A stretch of 41,648 nucleotides of DNA from Fen-1308 sp035319125 (GCA_035319125.1 DATHDG010000002.1:1-41648); one strand, 5' to 3'. Counted from the first letter of the stretch, positions 17,471-25,880 are shown. Notes: generated by a model from the letters alone, not told the origin. A program made the numbers and translations.

Positions 17471-17938
17471 ATGAAAGGGAACAAAAAACTTATCGATGTT
17501 ATGAACTCACTGCTTGCTGATGAGCTTACAGCAATTAACCAGTACATGGTGCACTCGGAAATGAGCAGCAACTGGGGCTATGAAAAACTTCACAAGCTAT
17601 CTGAAAAGCGCGCAATAGACGAAATGAAACACGCCGAGAAGCTTATTGCAAGGATACTGTTCCTCGAAGGCATTCCGATAGTGAGCGACCTCAGAAAAAT
17701 GCATATCGGGGCCGAGATCCCGAAGCAGATCAACAACGACCACTCCCTCGAAATGGAAGCCGTCAAGGCGTACAATGCAGCCATCGTTCTGGCCGGCGAA
17801 GCAGGAGATTTCGCCACACGCGATCTGCTGGAAAGCATTCTGAAGGACGAAGACAGGCACATCGATGAACTGGAGATGCTGAACGACCAGATCAGCCAGA
17901 TGACCCTGCAGGTATTTCTTTCTACACAGATTTCCTGA
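17471..17938 (+). CDS. bfr: Haem-binding bacterioferritin
   Basis: This 155-residue four-helix ferritin stores iron in a 24-mer. All di-iron ferroxidase ligands are present at the E. coli numbering: E18, E51, H54, E94, E127 and H130, with Y25. M52, the ligand that holds haem at the dimer interface, is also present, so this is a true bacterioferritin and not a haem-free ferritin. A strong ribosome site AAAGGAGG precedes the ATG. It is a single gene closed by a hairpin shared with mlaD. Confidence 0.97.
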   Translation: MKGNKKLIDVMNSLLADELTAINQYMVHSEMSSNWGYEKLHKLSEKRAIDEMKHAEKLIARILFLEGIPIVSDLRKMHIGAEIPKQINNDHSLEMEAVKAYNAAIVLAGEAGDFATRDLLESILKDEDRHIDELEMLNDQISQMTLQVFLSTQIS

Positions 17939-17946
17939 TTTTCCAT

Positions 17947-17991
17947 ATAGGTCAGCGCAACTCTCATAGGAAACGAGTTGCGCTGACCTAT
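17947..17991. terminator. Perfect 17-bp hairpin between convergent bfr and mlaD
   Basis: ATAGGTCAGCGCAACTC (17947-17963) is exactly complementary to 17975-17991, with an 11-nt loop. It lies between the two converging stop codons and touches the mlaD stop. Neither strand has a T-run after the stem. It may still act in both directions as a barrier or protect both mRNA 3' ends. Confidence 0.7.
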
Positions 17992-18971
17992 CAGAATATG
18001 CTGAACTTGAAATATCTCCGTGGATTTTCCTTGATATCCTTGGTAAGAACTTTCAGCTCTGATACAACCTCATTCAGACCGGCAACAGATTCCTTGAGCT
18101 GAGCACCTAATTTCTCATCCTTGACCAACTGGCCAGCGACTCCCTTACCGGCTTCAATATCTGCAAGCACTTCTGACAGCTGTCGAGATGCTTTATCCAG
18201 ATTGTCATACATCGATGGATCAGATATCATCTTCTGTAAAGAACCATTGCCTGAGTTGAGCTTCGAGCTGAAATCGTTCAGAGAGGTTGCTGCATTAGCC
18301 ATCTTCGCATATAGAGTCGGATCCTTTATAAACTGTTTAAGAGACCCTTTGGATATCTCATATTCCTTCAGGCTAGCCGATAACGAGCGAGTTGTTTCTC
18401 TAAGATTATTATAGAGAGAGGGATCGTTCAGAAATTTGCCCAGAGACCCTTGGCTCTTATCCACCTTTTCTATAAAGATGCCGAGCTTCTGCACAATATC
18501 AGTAACCTTGGCAAGAGATTCTGCGGTGGCGTCCACTATGTCTTTTATCTCTAACTGATATTTTCCCTGAATCACATCTCCCGGCTTAATAACTTCACTT
18601 CCATGAGAACCATTACTTATCTCTACATACTTATCACCGAGCAGACCCATGGTCATTACAGTCGCAACTGAATCCTTACGAATATATTCCGTATTACGTT
18701 TGTCTACGGACAACTTGACTAACGTACCATACTTGGGGTCAAGATGTATGCTGGCCACAGAACCGATCTCAACACCAGAAAGCCAGACGGGTGAGCCGCT
18801 GCGCAGGCCCCGGACATCCTTAATCTGCGCATACATTTGGATCTTTGGCGAGAAAAGATTTTCTATGCTTCCGGCAAAGAATACTGTAAGGAAAACCACG
18901 ATCAATGCTGCTGTGACAACTGCACCGACCCTCAATTTAGACCACATAAGCTGCTTTTTCAAATCGAACAT
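17991..18971 (-). CDS. mlaD: MlaD-type MCE-domain lipid transport protein with repeated tail
   Basis: This 326-residue protein has one N-terminal membrane helix (about 15-36), an MCE domain (about 40-120, ending TMGLLGDKYVEIS) and a long helical tail. MCE rings of the Mla system carry phospholipids between inner and outer membrane. The tail holds four related units of about 40-50 residues around the pattern G-S-L-x-K/Q-F/M-I/L-x-D-P-S/T-L/M-Y (the last one degenerate), longer than the short E. coli MlaD tail. It is the last gene of mlaE-mlaF-mlaD, 20 bp after mlaF. MlaB and MlaC are not next to it. Confidence 0.9.
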   Translation of the reverse strand: MFDLKKQLMWSKLRVGAVVTAALIVVFLTVFFAGSIENLFSPKIQMYAQIKDVRGLRSGSPVWLSGVEIGSVASIHLDPKYGTLVKLSVDKRNTEYIRKDSVATVMTMGLLGDKYVEISNGSHGSEVIKPGDVIQGKYQLEIKDIVDATAESLAKVTDIVQKLGIFIEKVDKSQGSLGKFLNDPSLYNNLRETTRSLSASLKEYEISKGSLKQFIKDPTLYAKMANAATSLNDFSSKLNSGNGSLQKMISDPSMYDNLDKASRQLSEVLADIEAGKGVAGQLVKDEKLGAQLKESVAGLNEVVSELKVLTKDIKENPRRYFKFSIF

Positions 18972-18991
18972 CCCATCTCCTTACCGGCGCG

Positions 18992-19729
18992 TCAATCGAC
19001 CTTGAACCTGAACTCATTCAGGAATTCCTGGATGTCAGGGTTTTCTGATTTTAACAGACCCAGCCTATCTCCATCAAAGATTATCCTTCCGTTCTGCAGG
19101 AAAAGAAACCTATTGGCCACCTTGAATGCATCTACGACTTTGTGAGTCACTATTATTAACCCGGTTCCGGTCTTGCAGAGCTCGTTGATGAGCCGGCAGA
19201 TCCTGTCTGCATTAATCGGATCAAGGCCAGTCGTAGCCTCATCGTAAAGAAACATCTTAGGTTCAAATGCCGCGAGCGATCTGGCAATGGCTACTCTTCT
19301 GTGCATACCACCGCTAAGTTCGTCAGGCATCAAATCTATGGCATGGGCTACACCAACAACCTTGAGTAGCTGTCTAACTTTAGCATCTATTTCATCTTCC
19401 GACATCTCAGTGAATTCTCTCAGGCAAAAAGCTACGTTTTCCTTTACATTGAGGGAATCGAAAAGCGCCCCCTCCTGAAAAACTATGCTGAACTTTCTTC
19501 TGATATCCCTGAGATCATCCTCGCTCTTGTCAGTGATGTCTGCACCTTCAATCAATATTCTCCCTGCATCGGGTCGTATCAGACCAAGCATAAGCCTCAG
19601 TATGGTGGTTTTACCCTCCCCACTGCCGCCAAGGATTGCAACCCTTTCATCCGCCCCTATGGTCAGAGAAGCATTTTGCAGGACAGGTTTTGGTCCGTAT
19701 CCAAATGTTACATTTTCGAAAAGGATCAT
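18992..19729 (-). CDS. mlaF: Mla-type phospholipid transport ABC ATPase
   Basis: This 245-residue ATPase has Walker A GGSGEGKTT, signature LSGGMHRRVAIARSL, Walker B MFLYDEATTGLDP and switch histidine VTHK. The Q-loop region FQEGALFDSLNVKENVAF is characteristic of the MlaF/Ttg2A group. It energises retrograde or anterograde phospholipid movement through MlaE and the MCE protein MlaD. It overlaps mlaE by 4 bp. Confidence 0.94.
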   Translation of the reverse strand: MILFENVTFGYGPKPVLQNASLTIGADERVAILGGSGEGKTTILRLMLGLIRPDAGRILIEGADITDKSEDDLRDIRRKFSIVFQEGALFDSLNVKENVAFCLREFTEMSEDEIDAKVRQLLKVVGVAHAIDLMPDELSGGMHRRVAIARSLAAFEPKMFLYDEATTGLDPINADRICRLINELCKTGTGLIIVTHKVVDAFKVANRFLFLQNGRIIFDGDRLGLLKSENPDIQEFLNEFRFKVD

Positions 19730-20496
19730 ACTGAAAACCCAAGAACATAAAGTAGTATCCTTGTAAGCACAAAGTCAGCAACGATAATCATAACTATAGA
19801 CAACACAACTGCAGATGTAGTTGCACGTCGCAGGCCGACGGCACCTCCTCTGGTAGAAAGACCCATATAGCAGCTGATTGCCGAAATTATAAAACCAAAG
19901 ACCAGTGGTTTGAAGGCTCCGGAAAAGACATTTTCGAAGGTTAGCTCATACTTGATCGATGTCCAAAAAACATAACCGCTCTGATGGCTCACAAAGACGG
20001 CAATATAATAAGCTCCCAAAAGAGATACCGCATCACCTATAAGTGTAAGGGCCGGCAACATAATAATGGAACTCAATATGCGCGGAGTGACCAGCTTCTT
20101 CACTGGATCAACCCCAAAAACCCTTAGCGAATCCACCTGGTGACCCAAAACCATAAGGCCAAGCTCCGATGCCATACCTGCGCCGACCCTGCCTGCATAG
20201 ACGAGCGCAGCCGCAACCGGTCCTATTTCCCGTATAATGGAAATACCGACCACCTTCCCCGTGTACATTTTCAGTCCCATAACAGAAAGTTCGGCTGCTA
20301 ATTGCAAAGAAAGTGCCATGCCGATAAAAAGCGATACCAGGCAGACAATCAGGAGAGAACCAGCTCCGGCGTAATCCATTTGCTCCAGGAAGTCACTATA
20401 ATAGAAAGGACGTCCGACTGCGCTAAAAAGTCCTTTGAAAGACAATATGTAGAACTCCTGCAATTCATCGGTGGTCTTTTTCAGATCGAATGCCAT
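19726..20496 (-). CDS. mlaE: Mla-type ABC transporter permease
   Basis: This 256-residue MlaE/YrbE permease has several hydrophobic helices and the conserved family segments SLFIGMALSLQ, REIGPVAAALVYAGRVGAGMASELGLM, and the C-terminal GAVGLRRATTSAVV. It forms the membrane part of the MlaFEDB-like complex. It lies 8 bp after the acyltransferase gene, so lipid A acylation and phospholipid transport appear to be co-expressed. Confidence 0.94.
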   Translation of the reverse strand: MAFDLKKTTDELQEFYILSFKGLFSAVGRPFYYSDFLEQMDYAGAGSLLIVCLVSLFIGMALSLQLAAELSVMGLKMYTGKVVGISIIREIGPVAAALVYAGRVGAGMASELGLMVLGHQVDSLRVFGVDPVKKLVTPRILSSIIMLPALTLIGDAVSLLGAYYIAVFVSHQSGYVFWTSIKYELTFENVFSGAFKPLVFGFIISAISCYMGLSTRGGAVGLRRATTSAVVLSIVMIIVADFVLTRILLYVLGFSV

Positions 20497-20504
20497 TATC
20501 TATA

Positions 20505-21392
20505 CTATACCCGTTTCCAGCGACGGTGAATCCATAGCCACTCGGAAGGATGCTTCCGTATATAATCTTCAATATAACCGCTGAATTTCTTAGTGTCTTC
20601 TATAATTGCCTTTTCGTCATCCTTTTCCCCGGATAACTGCACATCCGGATATATCTTTCCCATATAACGATTGCCTTCCCTGTGAATAAAAGCCGGGATT
20701 ACTGCAGCCCCACGCTTGCGGGCAAGAAGGGCCGGTATTTTTGTAGTCCATGCTCCACGTCCCAGGAAGTCAATGATATAGCCTTCTTCCGGCAGGACAG
20801 ACTGATCCATTAGAATGCCCACTACACCATTCCGTCTCAATTCTGAAAGTATAGCCATCAACGCTCCCTGTTTATAAATAACCCTGTTGCCATACCTGGA
20901 CCTGGCCTTTTCCACTATGCGGTTTAGATACGGATTATTCTGCACACGCGCTATAACAGCCAGCGGAGCGACACGGGCTCCAAATCCCAGAGCAGTAAGT
21001 TCCCAGTTGCCGCAATGACCCGTTATGAACAGAATGCCTTTCCCCTTTTCCTTTGCTCTAAGATAATGCTCAAAGCCTTCGACTTCGATAGAATCAATAA
21101 GGCTCTTGCCGAAGCCAAAATATATCTTTATTATTTCGGTCAGCGACCTGCCTAGATTCATGAAACTCTTCCTGGCTATCGCTGCGGCTGGCTCAGTAAG
21201 TGTTATGCCACCAGCCTGCACAGCCTTTTCTATGTTGTCTATTGCAATCTTCCTCCTGCTGCCCCAGATAGCATAGGCCAGTAATCCAAGAAGCTCTCCA
21301 GACCTGAAAGCAACAGGCCGTGGAAGGATCGCAAACGGGAAGGATACCGCAAGGACCGCCGCGGCCTCAAGAAACCATTTAACTTTCTTCAT
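20505..21392 (-). CDS. LpxL/HtrB-like lysophospholipid or lipid A acyltransferase
   Basis: This 295-residue membrane-associated protein has the acyltransferase motif H-x4-E as HCGNWE (H126 and E131), the later GILMDQSV and the family ending WLWIHRRWK. It should add a secondary acyl chain to lipid A or a related glycolipid. The N-terminus is hydrophobic, which anchors it to the inner membrane. It overlaps the protease gene by 4 bp and precedes mlaE. Which chain and which acceptor it uses cannot be decided from sequence. Confidence 0.9.
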   Translation of the reverse strand: MKKVKWFLEAAAVLAVSFPFAILPRPVAFRSGELLGLLAYAIWGSRRKIAIDNIEKAVQAGGITLTEPAAAIARKSFMNLGRSLTEIIKIYFGFGKSLIDSIEVEGFEHYLRAKEKGKGILFITGHCGNWELTALGFGARVAPLAVIARVQNNPYLNRIVEKARSRYGNRVIYKQGALMAILSELRRNGVVGILMDQSVLPEEGYIIDFLGRGAWTTKIPALLARKRGAAVIPAFIHREGNRYMGKIYPDVQLSGEKDDEKAIIEDTKKFSGYIEDYIRKHPSEWLWIHRRWKRV

Positions 21393-23833
21393 GCGTCATC
21401 GTTTCCGTTTTTATTATCCTTCTTCTCCCGCTTATCATCATTTTTTTCTTTCTTCTTTTCGAGGGCTTTAGATATATCATCAAGCCTCTTCATAATGAGA
21501 TTATTGATCGTACCCTCTGGATAAGATCCGTCCTCCTGCATTGCACCGGCCGGCATTCCCGTCAGGATTTCGAGTCCCTCTTCAACTTTGGATATAGAAT
21601 AAATTGAAAACTTGCCATCTTTGACTGCTTCTACTACTTCCTGTTTGAGCATGAGATGCTTTACGTTCCGATCAGGGATAATAACGCCATGGTTTCCATC
21701 CAATCCCCTTACCTTGCAGAGATGATAGAATCCCTCTATTTTTTCATTGACACCGCCGATAGGCTGCACATCTCCGTTCTGGTCCATCGATCCGGTAAGC
21801 GCAAAACACTGCTTTAACGGCACGCCAGATATGCTGCTAAGGAGCGCATACAACTCAGCGCACGTTGCGCTGTCGCCCTCGATCATTTCGTAAAGTTGCT
21901 CAAATGTTATTGATGCCGACAGACTAATCGGTTTATTCCTCGCATATTTTCCTCCGAGATAGCTTGTAATAATCATTATCGCCTTCTCATGAATACGGCC
22001 GCTCATCTTCGTCTCACGCTCTATATTTACCACACCCGCTTTGCCTACATATGTCCTGGCAGAAATCCGCGAAGGCTTGCCGAAGCTGTAATCACCGAGA
22101 TCCAGAACAGCAAGACCGTTGACCTGACCGACTTTTTCGCCTGAAGTATTGACAATGATGGTATCTTCAACCATCATTTCCTGCATGGCGTCCTCTATGC
22201 GGCTCACCCGATAGACCCTTTCTTGCAGAGCTTTTACAACATGACTGCCGCTGGCTATTTGTGCTCCCTCTTTCTTGGCCCAATAATGCGCTTCCCTTAT
22301 TAGGTCCGCCACTTCGCTGAATCTGGTGGAAAGCTTGTCCTTATGGGCGGCAAGCCGGGAGCCATATTCAATTATTTTAGCCACTCCATGCCTGTCAAAC
22401 GGCAGGAGATTGTCCTCCTTTTGGCATAGAGCAATAAATGATGCATACTTGAGCATGGCTTCATCGGTTCGAGCCATACGGCTGTCAAAATCAGCCTTAA
22501 CCTTGAACAGCTCTCTGTATTCATGGTCCATGTTGTAAAGCATGTAATAAATATACGGGATGCCGGTAAGTATTACCTTGACATTAAGAGGTATCGCCTC
22601 AGGCTTAATCCCCGTGGTACTCATCAACCGGTATTGCTCCCAGATGTCTTCAATTCTGATCTCACGGTTTTTTATAGCACGCTTCAGACTGTCATAAGAA
22701 AACAGGTTCTTGAGCAGATCAAGGGCGTTGATGACAATATAACCGCCGTTTGCCCTGTGCAGAGAGCCTGCTCTTATCATGGTAAAATCGGTCAATGCAA
22801 GGCCGTATTGTACTTTGTATTCGAGCTTTCCGAATAGATTGAGGTAGGTGGGGTTGCTCTCGAAGATAACTGGAGCGCCTTTTCTTTCGCCGTTATTCAC
22901 AATGACATTTACGGTATAGCGGGCAAATGTGTTCTCCTGCTTCGGCGCCTTCATGAATGGAAGCGGAGGCGGTGCCTGCTCTTCCGGTGTTTTAAATTCT
23001 TCCAGGTGTGTCAATATGTCTTCTTTTACACCTTCGAAGAAAGTCTGTATCTTCATATGGTCGATATATTTTTCACGGAGTTCATCTATTAAATGGCCAA
23101 CAGCGCCGAGAGCTATCTGCCGCTCCAGTCTGTTAAGCATTTCCCTGAGCAGCTTTTCAGCCTCACGTACTGATCGACCGATATCATTTAGCTTCTCCTG
23201 CAACTGTTTGCCGATCTCCTCGGCACGGGTCTTTGTATTGTCGTCAAGCGCAGCGAATTCTTCCTCCGTTAACGGCTCACCTGTTTTCTTGATCGGGATT
23301 ATGAAAAGCCCCTGAGCCCCCCTTCTTATGGCGAACCCTTTGGAATTAGCCTCTTCTTCGAGGCTTGAAAAAAGTTCCTTCTGCTTCTGCTGAAAATCTT
23401 CGATTATCTTGCTTCGCTGTTTTTCATACTCTTTGGATTCGAATACCTTCGGTATTTCGACCGTAAGATTTTTGATAAGATCGTTCATATCCTTCTGAAA
23501 CAGGACTGCCCTGCCCCGTTCTATGGATATGGCAGAAGGCGCATCGGGATCTTTGAAGTTATATACATAACACCAATCATTCGGCACAGTCTCTTTTGCA
23601 GCCTTTTCAGTAAGGATTGTGCGTATAGCTCGCGACTTGCCAGTACCTGCATCACCTAAGGCGAAGATGTTATACCCCTTGTTATCAAGTGAAAGTCCGA
23701 AATCTATTGCTTCAAGAGCTCTCTGCTGGCCAATTAGACCTCCGAGATCGATGATTTCCTGGGTTGTCTCAAATGGGAATAAATCAGTTCTGCAACACTG
23801 ATACAGATCCTGAATAGACAATTTTACAGTCAT
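21389..23833 (-). CDS. LonH/YcbZ-type AAA protease
   Basis: This 814-residue protein has an N-terminal AAA module with Walker A GDAGTGKS (60-67), interrupted by a long charged coiled-coil insertion (about 110-270). A C-terminal Lon-type peptidase domain follows, with catalytic S655 (EGDSAT) and K698 (NEKIEG); the 43-residue spacing equals that of Lon. There is no Lon substrate-binding N-domain, placing it with the YcbZ/LonH group. The C-terminus is a highly charged K/E/D/N tail. Ribosome site GGAGGAG. It overlaps the acyltransferase gene by 4 bp; substrates are unknown. Confidence 0.88.
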   Translation of the reverse strand: MTVKLSIQDLYQCCRTDLFPFETTQEIIDLGGLIGQQRALEAIDFGLSLDNKGYNIFALGDAGTGKSRAIRTILTEKAAKETVPNDWCYVYNFKDPDAPSAISIERGRAVLFQKDMNDLIKNLTVEIPKVFESKEYEKQRSKIIEDFQQKQKELFSSLEEEANSKGFAIRRGAQGLFIIPIKKTGEPLTEEEFAALDDNTKTRAEEIGKQLQEKLNDIGRSVREAEKLLREMLNRLERQIALGAVGHLIDELREKYIDHMKIQTFFEGVKEDILTHLEEFKTPEEQAPPPLPFMKAPKQENTFARYTVNVIVNNGERKGAPVIFESNPTYLNLFGKLEYKVQYGLALTDFTMIRAGSLHRANGGYIVINALDLLKNLFSYDSLKRAIKNREIRIEDIWEQYRLMSTTGIKPEAIPLNVKVILTGIPYIYYMLYNMDHEYRELFKVKADFDSRMARTDEAMLKYASFIALCQKEDNLLPFDRHGVAKIIEYGSRLAAHKDKLSTRFSEVADLIREAHYWAKKEGAQIASGSHVVKALQERVYRVSRIEDAMQEMMVEDTIIVNTSGEKVGQVNGLAVLDLGDYSFGKPSRISARTYVGKAGVVNIERETKMSGRIHEKAIMIITSYLGGKYARNKPISLSASITFEQLYEMIEGDSATCAELYALLSSISGVPLKQCFALTGSMDQNGDVQPIGGVNEKIEGFYHLCKVRGLDGNHGVIIPDRNVKHLMLKQEVVEAVKDGKFSIYSISKVEEGLEILTGMPAGAMQEDGSYPEGTINNLIMKRLDDISKALEKKKEKNDDKREKKDNKNGNDDA

Positions 23834-23894
23834 AAATTCTCCTCCTTAACAGGCAAAGTCAGCAGCGGCATTGATCACACCCATATATAAATAA

Positions 23895-24770
23895 TTATTT
23901 AGCCCTGGGATGATGTTCCAGATATGCCTTTCGTATTCTGTCGGCAGAAACTTTCGTATAAATCTGGGTTGTTGAAATGTCCGAATGGCCGAGCATTTTC
24001 TGCACCGATCTCAGATCAGCACCACCATCCAGAAGGTGGGTTGCAAATGAGTGCCGGATACTATGCGGTGTAAGTTGTAAGCCTGCTGCACTGCCAAGCC
24101 TCTTGAGGGCCTGCCAGAACCTCTGCCTTGTCATAGGCATGCCTCTAGACGTAAGAAACAGGTACGGAGATTGTCTGCCTTTGAGGAGAGCAGGCCGAAG
24201 CTCAAGCATGTACCTCTTGATCTTCTCTGCAGCACGCCTGTTCATCGGCACGATACGCTCCTTTGAGCCCTTCCCCAATACCCTAATAAAGCCGGCCTCA
24301 AAGTTCATATCATTTATTTTGATAGATATAATTTCACTCACCCTGAGCCCGGACGAATACATCAGCTCAAACATTGCTGCGTCACGCACGTGTTTTTCAC
24401 CCTTAACTTCTGTTCCGAGCAGAGTCTTAATATCATCCAGACTCAATGCTTTTGGCAGCCTGTCCCATTGCTTGGGATTACGCAAAGTTTCTGTCGGATC
24501 TTCATCGATCTTCTTTTCAGCTATCAGGTATCTGGAAAGGCTTCGAACTGATGAGATAAAGCGGCAGATGCTCGATGTCGAATACCCCCCATCCCTCAGT
24601 CTGCCCAGATAATCAATTATATCGCCGCGGGAAAATTTAGCAAGTTCCACTGAACGTTCTTCGAGGAACTTCACAAATCCCTTAAGATCCAGCGCATACG
24701 ATTCGACTGTATTTCTGGAAAGGCCGCGTTCTACCGAGAGGTACGACAGAAAGGAATTAAGCACATTCAC
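23895..24770 (-). CDS. xerD: XerD-like site-specific tyrosine recombinase
   Basis: This protein of about 291 residues has a SAM-like N-terminal domain and a complete tyrosine-recombinase catalytic domain: SGLRVSE, HSIRH, GHSDISTTQIYTKV. Numbered from an alternative ATG at 24800 these are R153, H246, R249, H272 and Y281. XerC/XerD resolve chromosome dimers at dif. I prefer a GTG start at 24770 (or 24764) because GAAGG precedes it and it nearly abuts the upstream gene's stop; the ATG at 24800 would overlap that gene by 44 bp. Whether it is XerC, XerD or a single-Xer type is not decided. It is chromosomal in context, not part of an integron. Confidence 0.88.
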   Translation of the reverse strand: MNVLNSFLSYLSVERGLSRNTVESYALDLKGFVKFLEERSVELAKFSRGDIIDYLGRLRDGGYSTSSICRFISSVRSLSRYLIAEKKIDEDPTETLRNPKQWDRLPKALSLDDIKTLLGTEVKGEKHVRDAAMFELMYSSGLRVSEIISIKINDMNFEAGFIRVLGKGSKERIVPMNRRAAEKIKRYMLELRPALLKGRQSPYLFLTSRGMPMTRQRFWQALKRLGSAAGLQLTPHSIRHSFATHLLDGGADLRSVQKMLGHSDISTTQIYTKVSADRIRKAYLEHHPRAK

Positions 24771-25551
24771 AAACCTTCTTTTCTCCCCGGCACTCTTCAA
24801 TCCCGGATAGACGCTTCATTTTCTCATACAGCACACCTGCTATCTCAAGCAGATGTTTTGTATCTTCCATATTATAGATCAAGAGGCGCTCCATGGCCTC
24901 AGAGCTACCCCTCTTTGCCTGCTCCCACAATTTGACGGCATCATAACCATTCATTCCTCTGACACTTTCTTGCCTGTTAATGCCAAGCATCTGTTCCAGT
25001 TTCTTAAGCCCTCCGTTGAGCTCGAGCCGTCTGGCTGCAAAACAGAGATCGAAATGCGGTATGTCGAATCGTACGCCCGGCATTGTCCTTAGCAGGAAAG
25101 GAATATCAAAGGCAGCACCGTAGAAAGTGATAAGATATTTGTATCCAGCCAGCGCACTGTTAATGTTCTCCACCGTTAGATCCTCACCACTGACAAAGCA
25201 TCGGCAATCAAAACCGTCATAAAGACCCACCACAGTGGCATACCCTCCGGCGCCCGGCTGAAGCCCGTTTGTCTCTATGTCCAGGCAGACAGCTCCGTCG
25301 CCAAAGACTTCAAAAAGGCGCCAGTGCTCCCTTCGCTTCAATATTCTTGCAAAATATTCGGCATTGCCGATGCCCAGCTCGATCGACGCCCGGGTCAGCA
25401 AGTCATCATAGGACACCTTTCTTTCCGGGCTTATGCCTTCTATCTCTTTAAGCTTAAGAAAGTCATCCCATGTGAGGATGCCTCTCTTCCAAAGGCTTCG
25501 TTCAAGTTTTTCCCCTATGCCGCTCAGCAGGGAAAAAGTATGGCGTATCAC
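24757..25551 (-). CDS. RNase H-like (YprB-type) exonuclease-domain protein
   Basis: This 264-residue protein has an N-terminal helix-hairpin-like stretch (about 5-50) and an RNase H-fold 3'-5' exonuclease domain. The DEDD acidic residues are visible in CLDIETNG (D91 and E93), FYGAAFDIPFL and YNMEDTKHLLEI. It resembles Bacillus YprB. The start is GTG at 25551 with GAGGAGC upstream. It is first in the operon that continues into xerD, the protease and the Mla genes. Substrate (DNA or RNA) is unknown. Confidence 0.85.
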   Translation of the reverse strand: MIRHTFSLLSGIGEKLERSLWKRGILTWDDFLKLKEIEGISPERKVSYDDLLTRASIELGIGNAEYFARILKRREHWRLFEVFGDGAVCLDIETNGLQPGAGGYATVVGLYDGFDCRCFVSGEDLTVENINSALAGYKYLITFYGAAFDIPFLLRTMPGVRFDIPHFDLCFAARRLELNGGLKKLEQMLGINRQESVRGMNGYDAVKLWEQAKRGSSEAMERLLIYNMEDTKHLLEIAGVLYEKMKRLSGIEECRGEKKVCECA

Positions 25552-25576
25552 TTAAGCTCCTCGATTTTTTGATTCT

Positions 25577-25605
25577 ATTATACCTTTTATGCAGTAGCAT
25601 AACAA
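25577..25605 (-). promoter_or_regulatory. Promoter of the nuclease-xerD operon
   Basis: On the minus strand TTGTTA (25605-25600) is followed after 17 nt by a perfect TATAAT (25582-25577). The start of transcription would leave about 20 nt before the GTG at 25551. The -35 hexamer lies inside the left arm of an inverted repeat (25597-25605), so a repressor bound there would block this promoter. Confidence 0.6.
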
Positions 25606-25650
25606 ATTGATGGCTGAAGCCAAATCGAATTGCTATGCACGTTGTTATGC
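25597..25650. repeat. 9-bp perfect inverted repeat overlapping a -35 box
   Basis: GCATAACAA (25597-25605) and TTGTTATGC (25642-25650) are exact inverted copies separated by 36 nt. The spacer contains a smaller imperfect dyad (TGATGGC/GCCAAATC). The left copy overlaps the minus-strand -35 at 25600-25605. It could be a pair of half-sites for a looping regulator or a cruciform. It lies in the 372-bp gap between divergent genes. Confidence 0.5.
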
Positions 25651-25703
25651 AGAACATCCTTCGTCATACTGATACAACCCATATGAGCATTCATCTATTT
25701 TTC

Positions 25704-25732
25704 TTGACATAATGTTTGAAGGGGGGTACTAT
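25704..25732 (+). promoter_or_regulatory. Sigma70 promoter of the GNAT-MFS leader
   Basis: A perfect TTGACA (25704-25709) is followed by exactly 17 nt, including a run of six G, and then TACTAT (25727-25732, 4 of 6 to consensus). Transcription would begin near 25739, about 185 nt upstream of the GNAT start codon. The transcript would pass through a short open frame and a strong terminator before the first gene. Confidence 0.6.
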
Positions 25733-25740
25733 TGTTAATC

Positions 25741-25821
25741 ATGTTTTGCGAAATTACAGTTAGAAAAACCCGTTATAAAGCCTGGTGCGCCGGTACTGTG
25801 GCTGAAGGGGTATTCTATTAG
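25741..25821 (+). CDS. Putative 26-codon leader peptide, possibly leaderless
   Basis: An ATG 8 nt after the -10 box opens a 26-codon frame (MFCEITVRKTRYKAWC, then AGTVAEGVFY) ending in TAG at 25819. It has no Shine-Dalgarno and would start at the very 5' end of the RNA. The frame stops 27 nt before the terminator stem at 25849, a suitable distance for a ribosome-controlled attenuator. No homology is recognised, and chance cannot be excluded for a frame this short. Confidence 0.35.
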   Translation: MFCEITVRKTRYKAWCAGTVAEGVFY

Positions 25822-25848
25822 CAGTTAACAGAATATGCGGGAAATCCC

Positions 25849-25880
25849 AAAGGCCACGGACAGAATCCGTGGCCTTTTTA
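25849..25880 (+). terminator. Strong intrinsic terminator in the GNAT-MFS leader
   Basis: AAAGGCCACGGA (25849-25860) pairs perfectly with 25866-25877 around a 5-nt loop and runs into TTTTT. It stands between the promoter and the GNAT gene on the same strand, so it should stop transcription unless an alternative fold forms. GTGGCT at 25798-25803 could pair with GGCCAC of the left arm (one G-U pair) and act as an antiterminator. No known riboswitch class is recognised in the 110 nt before it. Confidence 0.85.

Noticed and set aside
25739..25880. Known riboswitch (fluoride, guanidine, c-di-GMP, TPP, cobalamin, ZTP classes) in the GNAT-MFS leader
   Set aside because: The conserved core sequences of these classes, as I remember them, do not appear; the unit is reported as an unassigned leader.
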